A stretch of DNA of 64,000 bases from Pseudomonas sp. CROZ-RG-20F-R04-15. Its GTDB lineage: Bacteria; Pseudomonadota; Gammaproteobacteria; Pseudomonadales; Pseudomonadaceae. Location of the stretch: positions 186,001 to 250,000 of the forward strand of contig NZ_JAKNQL010000002.1 of the NCBI RefSeq assembly GCF_022662375.1. Reading direction: 5' to 3'. Positions within the stretch are counted from its first letter, which is position 1; every line of letters starts with the position of its first letter. Position numbers and translations under genes: made by a program. Of this stretch, positions 27,774 through 36,234 are shown piece by piece. The notes beneath the pieces were generated by a model. It saw nothing but the letters and a program-made list of their open reading frames with translations, was not told the DNA's origin and ran no database searches.

Positions 27774-27803
27774 TCTTTGCTATTGAGATTCGAGGGGGCG
27801 TGA

Positions 27804-28043
27804 ATGCCTAACCTGAAACGCATACTGGTTTGTGTTTTTCTCCTGCTGATGATTCTGCTTGTTCTAGTGTTTGTGCTTGAGAACCAGCAGTCAGTTTCGC
27901 TTTTGTTTCTGGGTTTTTCCGGTCCGCAACTGCCAGTGTCTGTGGTGGCAATGCTGGCAATGCTGATCGGTATGCTGATCGGCCCAGTAATGTGCTGGTT
28001 TTTGGGGCGTTCGTCCAGAGCCGCACGCAAGCGGATGATTTGA
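27804..28043 (+). CDS. lapA: LapA-domain (DUF1049) inner-membrane protein
   Basis: A 79-residue protein with two membrane helices (about 6-28 and 40-63) and a basic C-terminus 'GRSSRAARKRM'. It matches the lipopolysaccharide assembly protein A domain (formerly DUF1049, YciS in E. coli), which with LapB controls LpxC turnover. The first helix contains 'ENQQSVSLLFLGF', typical of the family. The gene follows ihfB by 30 bases and usually does so in Pseudomonas. Not to be confused with the giant adhesin also named LapA. Confidence 0.85.
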   Translation: MPNLKRILVCVFLLLMILLVLVFVLENQQSVSLLFLGFSGPQLPVSVVAMLAMLIGMLIGPVMCWFLGRSSRAARKRMI

Positions 28044-28120
28044 AAACGACGAGCGTCCGGCATCTGTCGAAATTGCGTCTCTGCATATCTTTATCCATTA
28101 GTAAAACGTCCGTTAAGCTG

Positions 28121-28126
28121 TAAAAT
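28121..28126 (+). promoter_or_regulatory. Possible -10 box for the rmlB-D operon
   Basis: TAAAAT lies in the 224-base gap between lapA and rmlB, with TTAGTA 17 bases upstream as a weak -35. A JUMPstart/ops element, often found before O-antigen operons, was sought in this gap and not found. The leader to the GTG start would be about 135 bases. Confidence 0.3.
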
Positions 28127-28267
28127 GCAGCCTTGTTCGACTAGGTGCTTGTTGCACGTCGATTCAGACTGACTCTTACGGAAGCCTCGTTCTGATGGTT
28201 TCTGCATTCATGAATTAGGCGGTGCCCGGTGAGGGCACTGTTTGCAGCTCAAGGGTGTGGTTTTAAA

Positions 28268-29344
28268 GTGAAAATTCTAGTTACCGGCGGCGCCGGGTTC
28301 ATCGGTTCGGCAGTCATCCGTCACATCATTTCCAACACCACCGACTCTGTCGTCAATGTCGATAAGCTTACTTATGCAGGTAATCTCGAGTCGCTGGCTG
28401 AGGTTGGCCAAGACCCGCGTTATGCTTTCGAACGCGTTGATATCTGTGACCGTGATCAAGTTGATCGAGTTCTGCGTGAGCACCAACCGGATGCGATCAT
28501 GCATCTGGCCGCAGAGTCTCATGTTGACCGTTCAATTTCTGGTCCGTCTGAGTTTATACAGACCAACATTATCGGTACTTACACGCTGCTGGAAGCTGCC
28601 CGCCATTATTGGGCAGCGCTGGATGATGTGCGCAAAGTCAACTTCCGTTTTCACCATATTTCGACTGACGAAGTTTACGGAGACCTCGAAGGTCCGGAAG
28701 ATCTCTTCACTGAAACCACCCCGTACCAGCCAAGCTCGCCTTATTCGGCAAGCAAGGCGAGTTCCGATCACCTCGTCCGTGCTTGGGCTCGTACTTACGG
28801 CTTGCCGACCTTGGTCACCAATTGCTCTAACAACTACGGCCCTTGCCACTTCCCCGAGAAATTGATCCCGCTGATCATCCTTAATGCGCTGGAAGGCAAG
28901 CCGTTGCCCGTTTATGGGAAAGGCAACCAGGTTCGTGACTGGCTCTACGTGGAAGATCACGCCCGTGCACTTTATAAGGTCGTGACTGAAGGTGTTGTTG
29001 GTGAGACCTATAACATTGGTGGTCATAACGAAAAGCAGAACATTGAAGTCGTGCATACCCTTTGTGCCTTGCTGGATGAATTGCGTCCAGATTCGGCGCA
29101 TCGCCCGCACGCCAGCCTGATTACATATGTTCAGGATCGCCCGGGTCACGATCAGCGCTACGCGATTGATGCAAGCAAGATTCAGCGTGAGCTCGGCTGG
29201 ACCCCTGAAGAGACTTTTGAAACCGGTATTCGCAAGACCGTTGAGTGGTACCTGAGCAACACTGATTGGGTAGAGCACGTGAAGAGTGGAAGCTACCAGC
29301 AGTGGATCGACCAGAACTATGCGGATCGCTCGGGCAAAGTATGA
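28268..29344 (+). CDS. rfbB: dTDP-glucose 4,6-dehydratase RmlB
   Basis: A 358-residue extended SDR, second enzyme of dTDP-L-rhamnose synthesis. It shows '[18 protein letters not shown]' (NAD site), '[12 protein letters not shown]', '[10 protein letters not shown]' and the catalytic [10 protein letters not shown]. The start is GTG 28268, giving the standard N-terminus [19 protein letters not shown] lies upstream, and an earlier in-frame ATG at 28229 would add 13 unrelated residues. The stop overlaps the rmlD start (ATGA). It opens the O-antigen locus on the ihfB side. Its base composition is closer to the core genome than that of the genes further in. Confidence 0.95.
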   Translation: MKILVTGGAGFIGSAVIRHIISNTTDSVVNVDKLTYAGNLESLAEVGQDPRYAFERVDICDRDQVDRVLREHQPDAIMHLAAESHVDRSISGPSEFIQTNIIGTYTLLEAARHYWAALDDVRKVNFRFHHISTDEVYGDLEGPEDLFTETTPYQPSSPYSASKASSDHLVRAWARTYGLPTLVTNCSNNYGPCHFPEKLIPLIILNALEGKPLPVYGKGNQVRDWLYVEDHARALYKVVTEGVVGETYNIGGHNEKQNIEVVHTLCALLDELRPDSAHRPHASLITYVQDRPGHDQRYAIDASKIQRELGWTPEETFETGIRKTVEWYLSNTDWVEHVKSGSYQQWIDQNYADRSGKV

Positions 29345-30234
29345 AAATTCTCCTTCTGGGTAAAAACGGTCAAGTGGGTTGGGAGTTGCAGCGCTCACTT
29401 GCGCCGTTGGGCGAATTGATCGCGCTGGATCGGCACACGGTCGCAGGTCTCAGCGGTGACTTGGCTGACCTTGAATCGCTTCGTGCAACGATTAGTCAAG
29501 TCAAACCTGACATCATCGTCAACGCGGCAGCCTACACTGCTGTTGATAAAGCCGAGTCAGAAATGGAGCTTGCTGATCGTGTCAACGGCTTGGCAAGTCA
29601 GGTGATGGCGCAGGAGGCTGCTTCCCTGGGCGCGTGGTTGATTCATTATTCGACAGACTACGTCTTCAATGGTGCGGGCTCGACGTCATGGAAAGAAACT
29701 GATTCCGTTGCTCCAGTGAATCATTACGGCTCAAGTAAGCTCGCTGGTGAGCGGGCAATCATCGAGTCCGGTTGCAAGTATCTGATTTTCCGTACCAGTT
29801 GGGTTTACGGCGCTCGAGGCAACAACTTTGCCAAGACGATGCTGCGACTGGCGAAAGAGCGGGAAACGCTCAGCGTGATCGCTGATCAGGTTGGTTCGCC
29901 TACCGGCGCAGATTTAATTGCTGACGTAACTGCTCTGGCAATTCAGCAGGTGCTGAAGCGTGCCGAGCTTGGAGGTCTTTACCACTTGGCGGCAGCAGGT
30001 GAAGTGTCATGGCATGGTTATGCCAGTTACGTTATCGACTTTGCCAAGGCGCACGGCGAAGAGCTGGCGGTATCGGCCGTTGATCCTATCGAAACCACTG
30101 CTTATCCAACGCCAGCGAGCCGCCCGTTGAACTCGCGGTTGAATACTCAAAAGCTACGTGACAATTTTTCACTATATTTACCTGGCTGGCAGGGCGGTGT
30201 AAGCCGAATGCTTACAGAGTTTTTGAGTAAATAA
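29341..30234 (+). CDS. rfbD: dTDP-4-dehydrorhamnose reductase RmlD
   Basis: A 297-residue SDR performing the final NAD(P)H-dependent step to dTDP-L-rhamnose. '[19 protein letters not shown]' is the nucleotide-binding site, '[10 protein letters not shown]' and '[12 protein letters not shown]' supply the catalytic Thr/Tyr/Lys. It ends '[20 protein letters not shown]'. It overlaps rmlB by four bases. RmlA and RmlC, normally next in line, are 3.8 kb further on; a decayed second rmlD 3' end is found directly upstream of that rmlA. Confidence 0.95.
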   Translation: MKILLLGKNGQVGWELQRSLAPLGELIALDRHTVAGLSGDLADLESLRATISQVKPDIIVNAAAYTAVDKAESEMELADRVNGLASQVMAQEAASLGAWLIHYSTDYVFNGAGSTSWKETDSVAPVNHYGSSKLAGERAIIESGCKYLIFRTSWVYGARGNNFAKTMLRLAKERETLSVIADQVGSPTGADLIADVTALAIQQVLKRAELGGLYHLAAAGEVSWHGYASYVIDFAKAHGEELAVSAVDPIETTAYPTPASRPLNSRLNTQKLRDNFSLYLPGWQGGVSRMLTEFLSK

Positions 30235-30419
30235 TTGTATTCAAAAACTTTTTTGTAACTGTCGACCAGTGGGCAAGTGTTTGCGTATGCGAGTCTATTT
30301 CCTGAGTATCACTATAAGAAATAGGTGGTGTGATTGGTGTTCTCGCAGGCTGCTCCTATTCACTGGTTCTATCTCCGTTTTTTTGAGCAAATGCGTTAAC
30401 GAGTGCTAGCGGGAGTGGT

Positions 30420-31343
30420 ATGCCGGTTAAACATCCCAAGATTGCGGTTTTGCTGGCTGCCTACAATGGTACTCAGTGGATTGAAGAGCAGTTAGCCACG
30501 ATTATTGGTCAGTTGTTTGTCGATATAGCTGTTTATATTAGTATTGATCCTTCCGTTGATGGCACTGAAGAGTGGTGTGCAGCATATGCTGCGCTTCACC
30601 AAGAAGTACATATTTTACCTGCTGCTGGTAAGTTTGGTGGTGCATCTCGAAATTTCTTTCGGCTCATTCGTGATGTCGATTTTAAAGATTATGATTACAT
30701 TGCTTTTGCCGATCAGGATGATCGTTGGCATGAGGATAAGCTTCACCGTGCCATTTGTGCAATTGAGTCGCTGGAGGTCGATGCTTACTCCAGTAATGTC
30801 ACGGCTTTCTGGTCTGATGGTAAAACCTGTTTGTTGGATAAAGCCCAGCCTCAAGTTGCATGGGATTACTTGTTTGAGGCGGCGGGGCCGGGCTGTACTT
30901 ACGTAATGAGTAGTAACCTCATGGGCCCGCTCAAGGCGTCAGTGCTTGATAACTGGCAACTGTTGCAGGCTGTCAGTTTGCACGATTGGTATTGTTATGC
31001 ATTTACTAGAAGTCAGGGGTTCAGGTGGCACATAGATCCCGCGCCTTCAATGGATTATCGTCAGCATGCAGCCAATCAGATAGGTGCCAACAAGGGATTG
31101 AGTCCTCTACTTGCTCGCTTTAAATCGATTCATAATGGTTGGTGGTTCAGTCAGGTGCAATTGATTGCCAGCTTGGTCGGCGAGCGTTCGGATCCATTTA
31201 TCCGGATTTGTTTGAAATTGCATCGTAAACAACTTGTCAAGCTTTCATTTAGTGCGTGGAAGTGCCGCAGAAGGCTGCGTGATAAATTTCTTTTTTTCTT
31301 GATTTGCTGGTTGGCTGCACTGATAGGGAAACAAGCCAAATGA
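30420..31343 (+). CDS. Family 2 glycosyltransferase (rhamnosyltransferase-like)
   Basis: A 307-residue GT-A fold enzyme. 'KIAVLLAAYNGTQWIEEQLATII' opens the Rossmann fold, 'SIDPSVDGTEEW' is the nucleotide site, and 'YIAFADQDDRWHEDKL' carries the metal-binding DQD. A later 'LHDWYCYAF' and 'MDYRQHAANQIGAN' are typical of rhamnosyltransferase-like GT2 proteins of O-antigen clusters. It is AT-rich. It is similar throughout to the GT2 on the minus strand at 41260-42240. The start of the next gene overlaps its stop (ATGA). The acceptor and linkage are unknown; transfer of rhamnose is inferred from the rml context. Confidence 0.8.
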   Translation: MPVKHPKIAVLLAAYNGTQWIEEQLATIIGQLFVDIAVYISIDPSVDGTEEWCAAYAALHQEVHILPAAGKFGGASRNFFRLIRDVDFKDYDYIAFADQDDRWHEDKLHRAICAIESLEVDAYSSNVTAFWSDGKTCLLDKAQPQVAWDYLFEAAGPGCTYVMSSNLMGPLKASVLDNWQLLQAVSLHDWYCYAFTRSQGFRWHIDPAPSMDYRQHAANQIGANKGLSPLLARFKSIHNGWWFSQVQLIASLVGERSDPFIRICLKLHRKQLVKLSFSAWKCRRRLRDKFLFFLICWLAALIGKQAK

Positions 31344-32302
31344 ATCTACCCCAAGTTTTGGTCACAGGAGCGAGCGGCTTTGTTGGCGAAGCGTTAGTTT
31401 TCCGACTGTTGGTAGACAGGGAATACACTCCAATTGCAGTTTTACGAAAGCCTACGCGGCTGTGTGGGTTGTGTCGTATTCAAACACTGGACTTGGGTGA
31501 TCCAAAGAGCTTGCCGGTGCTCGTTAATGTTGAAGTTGTGATTCATGCGGCTGCTCGAGTGCATGTCATGAATGAAACTGCAGACAATGCATTGGCCGAG
31601 TTTCGAAAAATTAACGTTGATGGCACTTTAAGGTTGGCGCGGCTTGCTGCTGAATCGGGTGTGAAGCGTTTCATCTTCGTTAGTTCAATTAAGGTTAATG
31701 GAGAGACTACGGTTTCGGGTCGGCCATTTCGTGCTGATGATCCCTCAAGCCCATGCGATCCTTATGGTGTTTCAAAGTATGAGGCTGAAGAGGCTTTAAA
31801 GGCACTCGGGTATAAAACCGGCATGGAGATCGTCATCATCCGCCCACCGCTGGTTTATGGTCGTGGAGTGAAAGCTAACTTCCTCAGTATGCTGAACTTG
31901 ATCTACAAAGGTATGCCACTACCTCTTGGCGGTATTCGAAATCAGCGAAGTCTTGTGGCGATCGAAAATCTGCTAAGTCTAATAATTACCTGCATCGATC
32001 ATCCTGCTGCGTCTAATCAAACCTTTCTGGTTAGTGATGGCGACGATGTTTCTACGCCCCAACTCTTGCGTCGCTTGGCGAGGGCGTTAGACAGGCCTGC
32101 GCGACTTTTGCCAATTCCAGGGTGGATGTTGGAGTGGGGGGGCTCCGTGTTGGGTAGAAGGGGTGTGGTGGCGCGTGTCTGTGGTTCGCTGCAAGTTGAT
32201 ATTGAAAAAAACAGTGAGCTGCTTGATTGGAAGCCCATCTTTAGTATGGAAAAAGCCCTGCATCAAACGGCTGACTATTATCTGGAAGAGCGAGCGAAAT
32301 GA
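31340..32302 (+). CDS. wbpV: NAD-dependent epimerase/dehydratase, WbpV-like 4-reductase
   Basis: A 320-residue extended SDR. It shows 'VLVTGASGFVGEALVFRLL', 'VVIHAAARVHVMNETADN', 'FVSSIKVNGE' and the catalytic YGVSKYEAEEAL. In P. aeruginosa WbpV reduces the 4-keto sugar made by WbpM to UDP-N-acetyl-D-quinosamine (WbpK gives the fucosamine epimer). The 'HVMNE...PLAEFRKINVDGT' layout is that of WbpV/WbpK. Presence of WbpM at the other end of the locus and WbpL next door supports this. Which epimer is made cannot be told from sequence alone. It overlaps its neighbours on both sides by four bases. Confidence 0.75.
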   Translation: MNLPQVLVTGASGFVGEALVFRLLVDREYTPIAVLRKPTRLCGLCRIQTLDLGDPKSLPVLVNVEVVIHAAARVHVMNETADNALAEFRKINVDGTLRLARLAAESGVKRFIFVSSIKVNGETTVSGRPFRADDPSSPCDPYGVSKYEAEEALKALGYKTGMEIVIIRPPLVYGRGVKANFLSMLNLIYKGMPLPLGGIRNQRSLVAIENLLSLIITCIDHPAASNQTFLVSDGDDVSTPQLLRRLARALDRPARLLPIPGWMLEWGGSVLGRRGVVARVCGSLQVDIEKNSELLDWKPIFSMEKALHQTADYYLEERAK

Positions 32303-33303
32303 AAGTTTGGTGGCTGCTTATAGTAGTATTCATTTGCTCTTGGGGGATGACGTTCTTGCTTCGTCGATATGCCCTAGCGGCGAACTTGATGGATGTGCCC
32401 AATGAGCGCAGCTCGCATTCTATTCCAACTCCGCGTGGTGGCGGGGTCGCGATCGTTGCTTCCTTTCTTCTGATATTGCCGGTTGCTGCAAGCCTAGGAC
32501 TGCTAAGTAGTGCACTTCTATATTCGTTTCTAGGGGCGGGGTTACTTATTGCGATCATAGGCTTCGCCGATGATCATGGACATATTGCTGCAAGGTGGCG
32601 GTTGTTTGGTCATTTCATTGCAGCGGGTTGGGCGTTGTATTGGCTCAACGGGTTTCCTCCGATCGATATGTTTGGTGTGATTCTAAATATGGGTTGGACC
32701 GGAGACATATTGGCATTGGTGTATCTGGTCTGGATGCTCAATTTATATAATTTTATGGATGGCATTGACGGTTTGGCCAGTGCGGAGGCCATTAGCGTTT
32801 GTTTGGGTATGTGCCTTATTTACTGGTTGTGTGGGGTTGTCGATATGATTTGGCCGCCGTTGATTCTCGCGGCGGCTGTTGCCGGGTTTTTATGGTGGAA
32901 CGTGCCTCCTGCGCGCATCTTTATGGGGGATGCGGGAAGTGGATTCCTGGGGGTAGTTTTGGGCGTAATTGTTCTTCACGCTACGTACAGTAATCCTAGG
33001 TTTTTCTGGAGTTGGCTGCTCCTGTTGGGTGTCTTTGTCGTAGACGCAACTTGGACGCTTGTTCGCAGATTATTGGCGGGGGAAAAGGTCTTTCAAGCGC
33101 ACCGTAGTCACGGTTATCAAAAAGCCGCTGCTCGCTGGGGGCATTTAAAAGTAACTTGCGCGGTCGTAATCTTAAATATTGCTGTACTGCTTCCAATTTC
33201 TATTTCGGTAGCAATGGGCAAGCTGGATGGTCTGGTCTCAGTAGTAATGACCTACTTACTGCTTGCTTGCCTTGCATGTTGGACAAGGGCTGGTGTGAAA
33301 TGA
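32299..33303 (+). CDS. wbpL: WbpL-type undecaprenyl-phosphate sugar-phosphate transferase
   Basis: A 334-residue, highly hydrophobic protein with about ten membrane helices, of the MraY/WecA family. It moves a UDP-N-acetylhexosamine phosphate to undecaprenyl phosphate and so starts O-chain synthesis. Diagnostic motifs are 'VPNERSSHSIPTPRGGGVAI' near residue 33, 'GFADDHG', 'NLYNFMDGIDGLASAEA' (the Mg/nucleotide aspartates) and 'PPARIFMGDAGSGFLG'; a cytoplasmic 'VFQAHRSHGYQKAA' loop follows. WbpL of P. aeruginosa takes N-acetylfucosamine, N-acetylquinosamine or GlcNAc. It overlaps the previous gene by four bases. A 37-codon ORF overlaps its end. Confidence 0.88.
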   Translation: MKVWWLLIVVFICSWGMTFLLRRYALAANLMDVPNERSSHSIPTPRGGGVAIVASFLLILPVAASLGLLSSALLYSFLGAGLLIAIIGFADDHGHIAARWRLFGHFIAAGWALYWLNGFPPIDMFGVILNMGWTGDILALVYLVWMLNLYNFMDGIDGLASAEAISVCLGMCLIYWLCGVVDMIWPPLILAAAVAGFLWWNVPPARIFMGDAGSGFLGVVLGVIVLHATYSNPRFFWSWLLLLGVFVVDATWTLVRRLLAGEKVFQAHRSHGYQKAAARWGHLKVTCAVVILNIAVLLPISISVAMGKLDGLVSVVMTYLLLACLACWTRAGVK

Positions 33304-33414
33304 ACGCGTACCTTCAGTTTGTAAAGACAGAGGTGTCGACAAACGCTGCTTTCATGGTGTCTGTGGGCAAAAGCTATGCTCGCGAGATTTATTGTACACA
33401 AGGTTCAGTACAGT
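33301..33414 (+). CDS. Very short ORF overlapping the wbpL stop (37 codons)
   Basis: An ATG overlapping the wbpL stop (ATGA) opens 37 codons, MNAYLQFVKTEVSTNAAFMV onward. The overlap is of the same kind as between the preceding genes of this operon, which suggests the start of a former gene now cut short. I do not recognise the protein. It may equally be chance. Confidence 0.25.
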
Positions 33415-33700
33415 GATGGCAATTAGCTTTGTTTAGGGATGCAGAGCTGGCGTTGCATTCTGTAACAGTTACTGAATTCTACCGTCGGTCAATGTCCAGA
33501 TTGTATTTAAGAGCGGTTTCTGTGATAATTTTGACCTTTTTTAATGTGTATCAAGGTGTCCTCTATTCCTTTGTTAAGGAATAATATGAGGCCAAATTCA
33601 TCAGGGTTTCGCTGTCGTTGGGCGGCCAGTTGGAGCGTTCTGATTGTTACGGGTAACCCAGCGGCCTGCCAGTGAGGTTGAATTGTTCAGATATGATGCT
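33415..33700. other. Non-coding stretch upstream of the decayed rmlD
   Basis: About 286 bases, AT-rich to about 33590 and GC-richer after. The composition step near 33595 probably marks the junction between imported DNA (rmlD-wbpL side) and the older rmlD/rmlA side. No gene, IS end or clear inverted repeat was recognised. Confidence 0.4.
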
Positions 33701-34009
33701 GCCATGCTATGTGCCAGCTCAGGCAGGCAGAGCGAGAGGAAGGCTCCTCGGCAGCGTTCGAAAAAGGAACGCTTCGCTCGTTTTATCCTCGAACAGGTCC
33801 AGGCAGCATGTGAAGAACTGAATTCCATCCCGAAACGGGGGGCTATAAGTGACAAAGGTTTATCTTATCCCGGCCTAACGCCTCAACGGCTCCCGACTCA
33901 ATTATCCAAAAACTGCAGAATGCCTTTCCATTGCGCTTGCCTGAATGGCAAGGCGGTGTGGCACGGATGCTCATAGAGACACAGAGAAATAAACATGCTC
34001 AAACGTAAA
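33700..34009 (+). pseudogene. rfbD: Decayed 3' end of a second rmlD, directly upstream of rmlA
   Basis: One frame (about 33764-33850) reads FARFILEQVQAACEEL, matching the RmlD segment [16 protein letters not shown] of the intact gene. After frameshifts, a second frame (33907-34008) reads QKLQNAFPLRLPEWQGGVAR followed by ML, matching the RmlD C-terminus [20 protein letters not shown]. Between them 'RLNGSRLNY' in a third frame matches RPLNSRLN. The N-terminal two thirds are missing. The remnant ends a few bases inside rmlA, as rmlD and rmlA do in an rmlBDAC operon. This is the scar of an older rml operon. Confidence 0.85.
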
Positions 34010-34879
34010 GGAATCATCCTGGCCGGCGGCTCAGGCACTCGTCTCCATCCTGCGACTTTGGCTATTTCCAAGCAGTTGCTGCCGGTCTATGACAAGCCAA
34101 TGATCTACTATCCGCTGACCACACTCATGCTGGCGGGGATTCGCGATATCCTGATCATTTCCACACCTCAGGACACACCTCGTTTCGAACAGCTGTTGGG
34201 CGATGGCAGCAGTTGGGGCTTGAATATTTCCTATGCTGTGCAGGCTTCACCAGATGGCCTGGCCCAGGCCTTTATCATCGGTGAAGAATTCATAGGTAAT
34301 GACCTGTCAGCGTTGGTGCTTGGCGACAATATTTACCATGGTCATCATTTTGATGAACTACTTCAAAGCGCCATGGTTCGGCAAGAAGGGGCGAGCGTAT
34401 TTGCCTATCACGTGAACGATCCTGAGCGATATGGGGTCGTGGAGTTTGATGGCACAGGTAAGGCCATTAGCCTGGAAGAGAAGCCTGTTCAGCCGAAATC
34501 CAACTATGCAGTAACCGGGCTGTATTTTTATGATCAGCAAGTTGTTGATATTGCCAAGAATATAAAGCCATCGCCTCGTGGTGAGCTTGAGATTACCGAC
34601 GTCAACCGTGTCTACATGGAGCGGGGTAGCTTATCCGTAGAGATCATGGGTCGAGGTTATGCCTGGTTGGATACGGGGACTCATGACTCTCTACTTGAAG
34701 CCAGTCACTTTATTGCTACGCTTGAGCACCGTCAGGGCCTAAAAGTAGCCTGTCCCGAAGAAATTGCCTTTCGGCAAAAGTGGATCAGTGCGGAGCAATT
34801 GGAGAAGCTTGCTGCCCCATTGTTAAAAAATGGCTATGGTCAGTACCTGAAGCGCATTCTGATAGAGACAGTGTACTGA
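33995..34879 (+). CDS. rfbA: Glucose-1-phosphate thymidylyltransferase RmlA
   Basis: A 294-residue nucleotidyltransferase, first step of dTDP-L-rhamnose synthesis: dTTP plus glucose-1-phosphate to dTDP-glucose. '[20 protein letters not shown]' is the nucleotide loop, '[17 protein letters not shown]' the sugar-phosphate region, and '[11 protein letters not shown]' holds the metal-binding Asp. The full length and end match RmlA. ATG 33995 overlaps the rmlD remnant. The start of rmlC overlaps its stop. Its expression may rely on read-through of the 690-base gap or on a promoter inside that gap. Confidence 0.95.
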   Translation: MLKRKGIILAGGSGTRLHPATLAISKQLLPVYDKPMIYYPLTTLMLAGIRDILIISTPQDTPRFEQLLGDGSSWGLNISYAVQASPDGLAQAFIIGEEFIGNDLSALVLGDNIYHGHHFDELLQSAMVRQEGASVFAYHVNDPERYGVVEFDGTGKAISLEEKPVQPKSNYAVTGLYFYDQQVVDIAKNIKPSPRGELEITDVNRVYMERGSLSVEIMGRGYAWLDTGTHDSLLEASHFIATLEHRQGLKVACPEEIAFRQKWISAEQLEKLAAPLLKNGYGQYLKRILIETVY

Positions 34880-35457
34880 TGATTGCCACCCGGCTTGCTA
34901 TTTCTGATGTGGTTCTATTCGAGCCCAAAGTATTCGGTGACGAACGTGGTTTTTTTTACGAAAGCTTCAATCAACAGCTGTTTGAGGCTGCAATTGGTCG
35001 CCGCGTAAATTTTGTGCAGGACAACCATTCTCGCTCAACGAAAGGAGTGTTGCGTGGTCTGCACTATCAGCTTAATCAACCTCAGGGAAAACTGGTGCGT
35101 ATAGCACAAGGTGAGGTTTTTGATGTGGCTGTAGATATGCGTCAAGGCTCTCCCACGTTCGGGGAGTGGGTTGGCGAGCACCTTAGCGCTGAAAACAAGA
35201 AACAGCTGTGGATTCCTGAGGGATTTGCGCATGGTTTTATCGTGCTAAGTGAAAGTGCCGAATTCCTATATAAGACAACCAATTATTATGATCCGGGTTC
35301 TGAACGGTCTCTCTTGTGGAACGACCCGGAGTTGAATATTAATTGGCCAGGCCAACTCGATCCCGTCTTGTCTTCGAAAGATCAAGGTGCCAAGCGGTTA
35401 AGGGAAGCGGAGAGTTTTTCACTAAATTTCCTTAATGACAAAGAGAGCGATAAATGA
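34879..35457 (+). CDS. rfbC: dTDP-4-dehydrorhamnose 3,5-epimerase RmlC
   Basis: A 192-residue cupin-fold epimerase, third step of dTDP-L-rhamnose synthesis. 'EPKVFGDERGFFYESFN', 'VQDNHSRSTKGVLRGLHYQ' (catalytic His in RGLHYQ) and 'QGEVFDVAVDMRQGSPTFG' are intact, as are 'WIPEGFAHGF' and the catalytic Tyr in 'FLYKTTNYYDP'. It starts on the last base of the rmlA stop and overlaps wzm by four bases, so export genes are translationally coupled to sugar supply. Confidence 0.95.
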   Translation: MIATRLAISDVVLFEPKVFGDERGFFYESFNQQLFEAAIGRRVNFVQDNHSRSTKGVLRGLHYQLNQPQGKLVRIAQGEVFDVAVDMRQGSPTFGEWVGEHLSAENKKQLWIPEGFAHGFIVLSESAEFLYKTTNYYDPGSERSLLWNDPELNINWPGQLDPVLSSKDQGAKRLREAESFSLNFLNDKESDK

Positions 35458-36233
35458 AAGAGGGAATAACAGATCTGTTTGCGTCTATTGCCAGGCGCGA
35501 CATTTGGCTTCATTTCGCTATTAGTGATACCAAGGCGCGGTACTCGAGAAGTACTCTTGGACCGTGGTGGATTACATTAGGGACCGCTCTGGGTGTTATA
35601 GGGTTAGGGTTGGTGTGGAGCGCCGTAATGAACGTCGATCTTCATGTCATGCTCCCTAATCTTGCCGTGGGTCTGGTTTTGTGGTTTATGATTTCGGGCA
35701 TTATTTCCGAGTCGTCAAACTGTTTTACCAATCAATCGTCAGTTATTAGAAACTACCCACTACCGCTATCACTTCATACGTTGCGGTTGCTCTCCAAGCA
35801 TCTGATTAATTTCTCTCACAATATATCTATCGTAATTGTTGTTTTCTTTATATATGGGTTTCCAAGTCTGGTGAATTTCGGCTGGGCAGTACTGGGTTTC
35901 CTCCTTCTGGTGCTAAACCTTTGGTGGATTTCCCTTCTGGTTTCGACTTTAGGAGCGCGGTTCCGTGATCTGGGTCCATCGATTGACGCACTGATGCCGA
36001 TCCTGTTTTTCCTGACTCCCATTCTTTACAAGAAATCCGATGTAGTTTCTGCTGCGGCCTGGTTTCAGTACAATCCGATAGCAACCTTGTTTTCTCTCGT
36101 TAAAAACCCTCTGCTTTCGTTGCCCGTAACACCCGTCGACTACGCCAATATGGCTGTACTTGGTCTGGTGGGTTGGGTGCTGGCTGTCGCGGTTTTTGGT
36201 CGTCACAAAAAACATATTGTTTTCTGGATTTGA
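35454..36233 (+). CDS. wzm: O-antigen ABC transporter permease Wzm
   Basis: A 259-residue ABC-2 type permease with about six membrane helices. It starts MKEGITDLFASIARRDIWLHFAISDTKARYSRSTLGPWWIT, the usual amphipathic entry of Wzm/KpsM proteins, and contains 'GARFRDLGPSIDALMPILFFLTPILYKKS'. With Wzt it moves a finished, undecaprenyl-linked O chain across the inner membrane. It overlaps rmlC, and the wzt start lies one base after its stop. Confidence 0.9.
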   Translation: MKEGITDLFASIARRDIWLHFAISDTKARYSRSTLGPWWITLGTALGVIGLGLVWSAVMNVDLHVMLPNLAVGLVLWFMISGIISESSNCFTNQSSVIRNYPLPLSLHTLRLLSKHLINFSHNISIVIVVFFIYGFPSLVNFGWAVLGFLLLVLNLWWISLLVSTLGARFRDLGPSIDALMPILFFLTPILYKKSDVVSAAAWFQYNPIATLFSLVKNPLLSLPVTPVDYANMAVLGLVGWVLAVAVFGRHKKHIVFWI

Positions 36234-36234
36234 T

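Noticed and set aside
28044..28267. JUMPstart/ops element in front of the O-antigen operon
   Set aside because: A GGCGGTG string occurs near 28218-28224, but GGCGGTAG and the flanking conserved bases are missing.
30235..30419. Extra gene between rmlD and the GT2 gene
   Set aside because: The 185 bases hold no open frame with a ribosome site; it is probably a plain leader or a junction.
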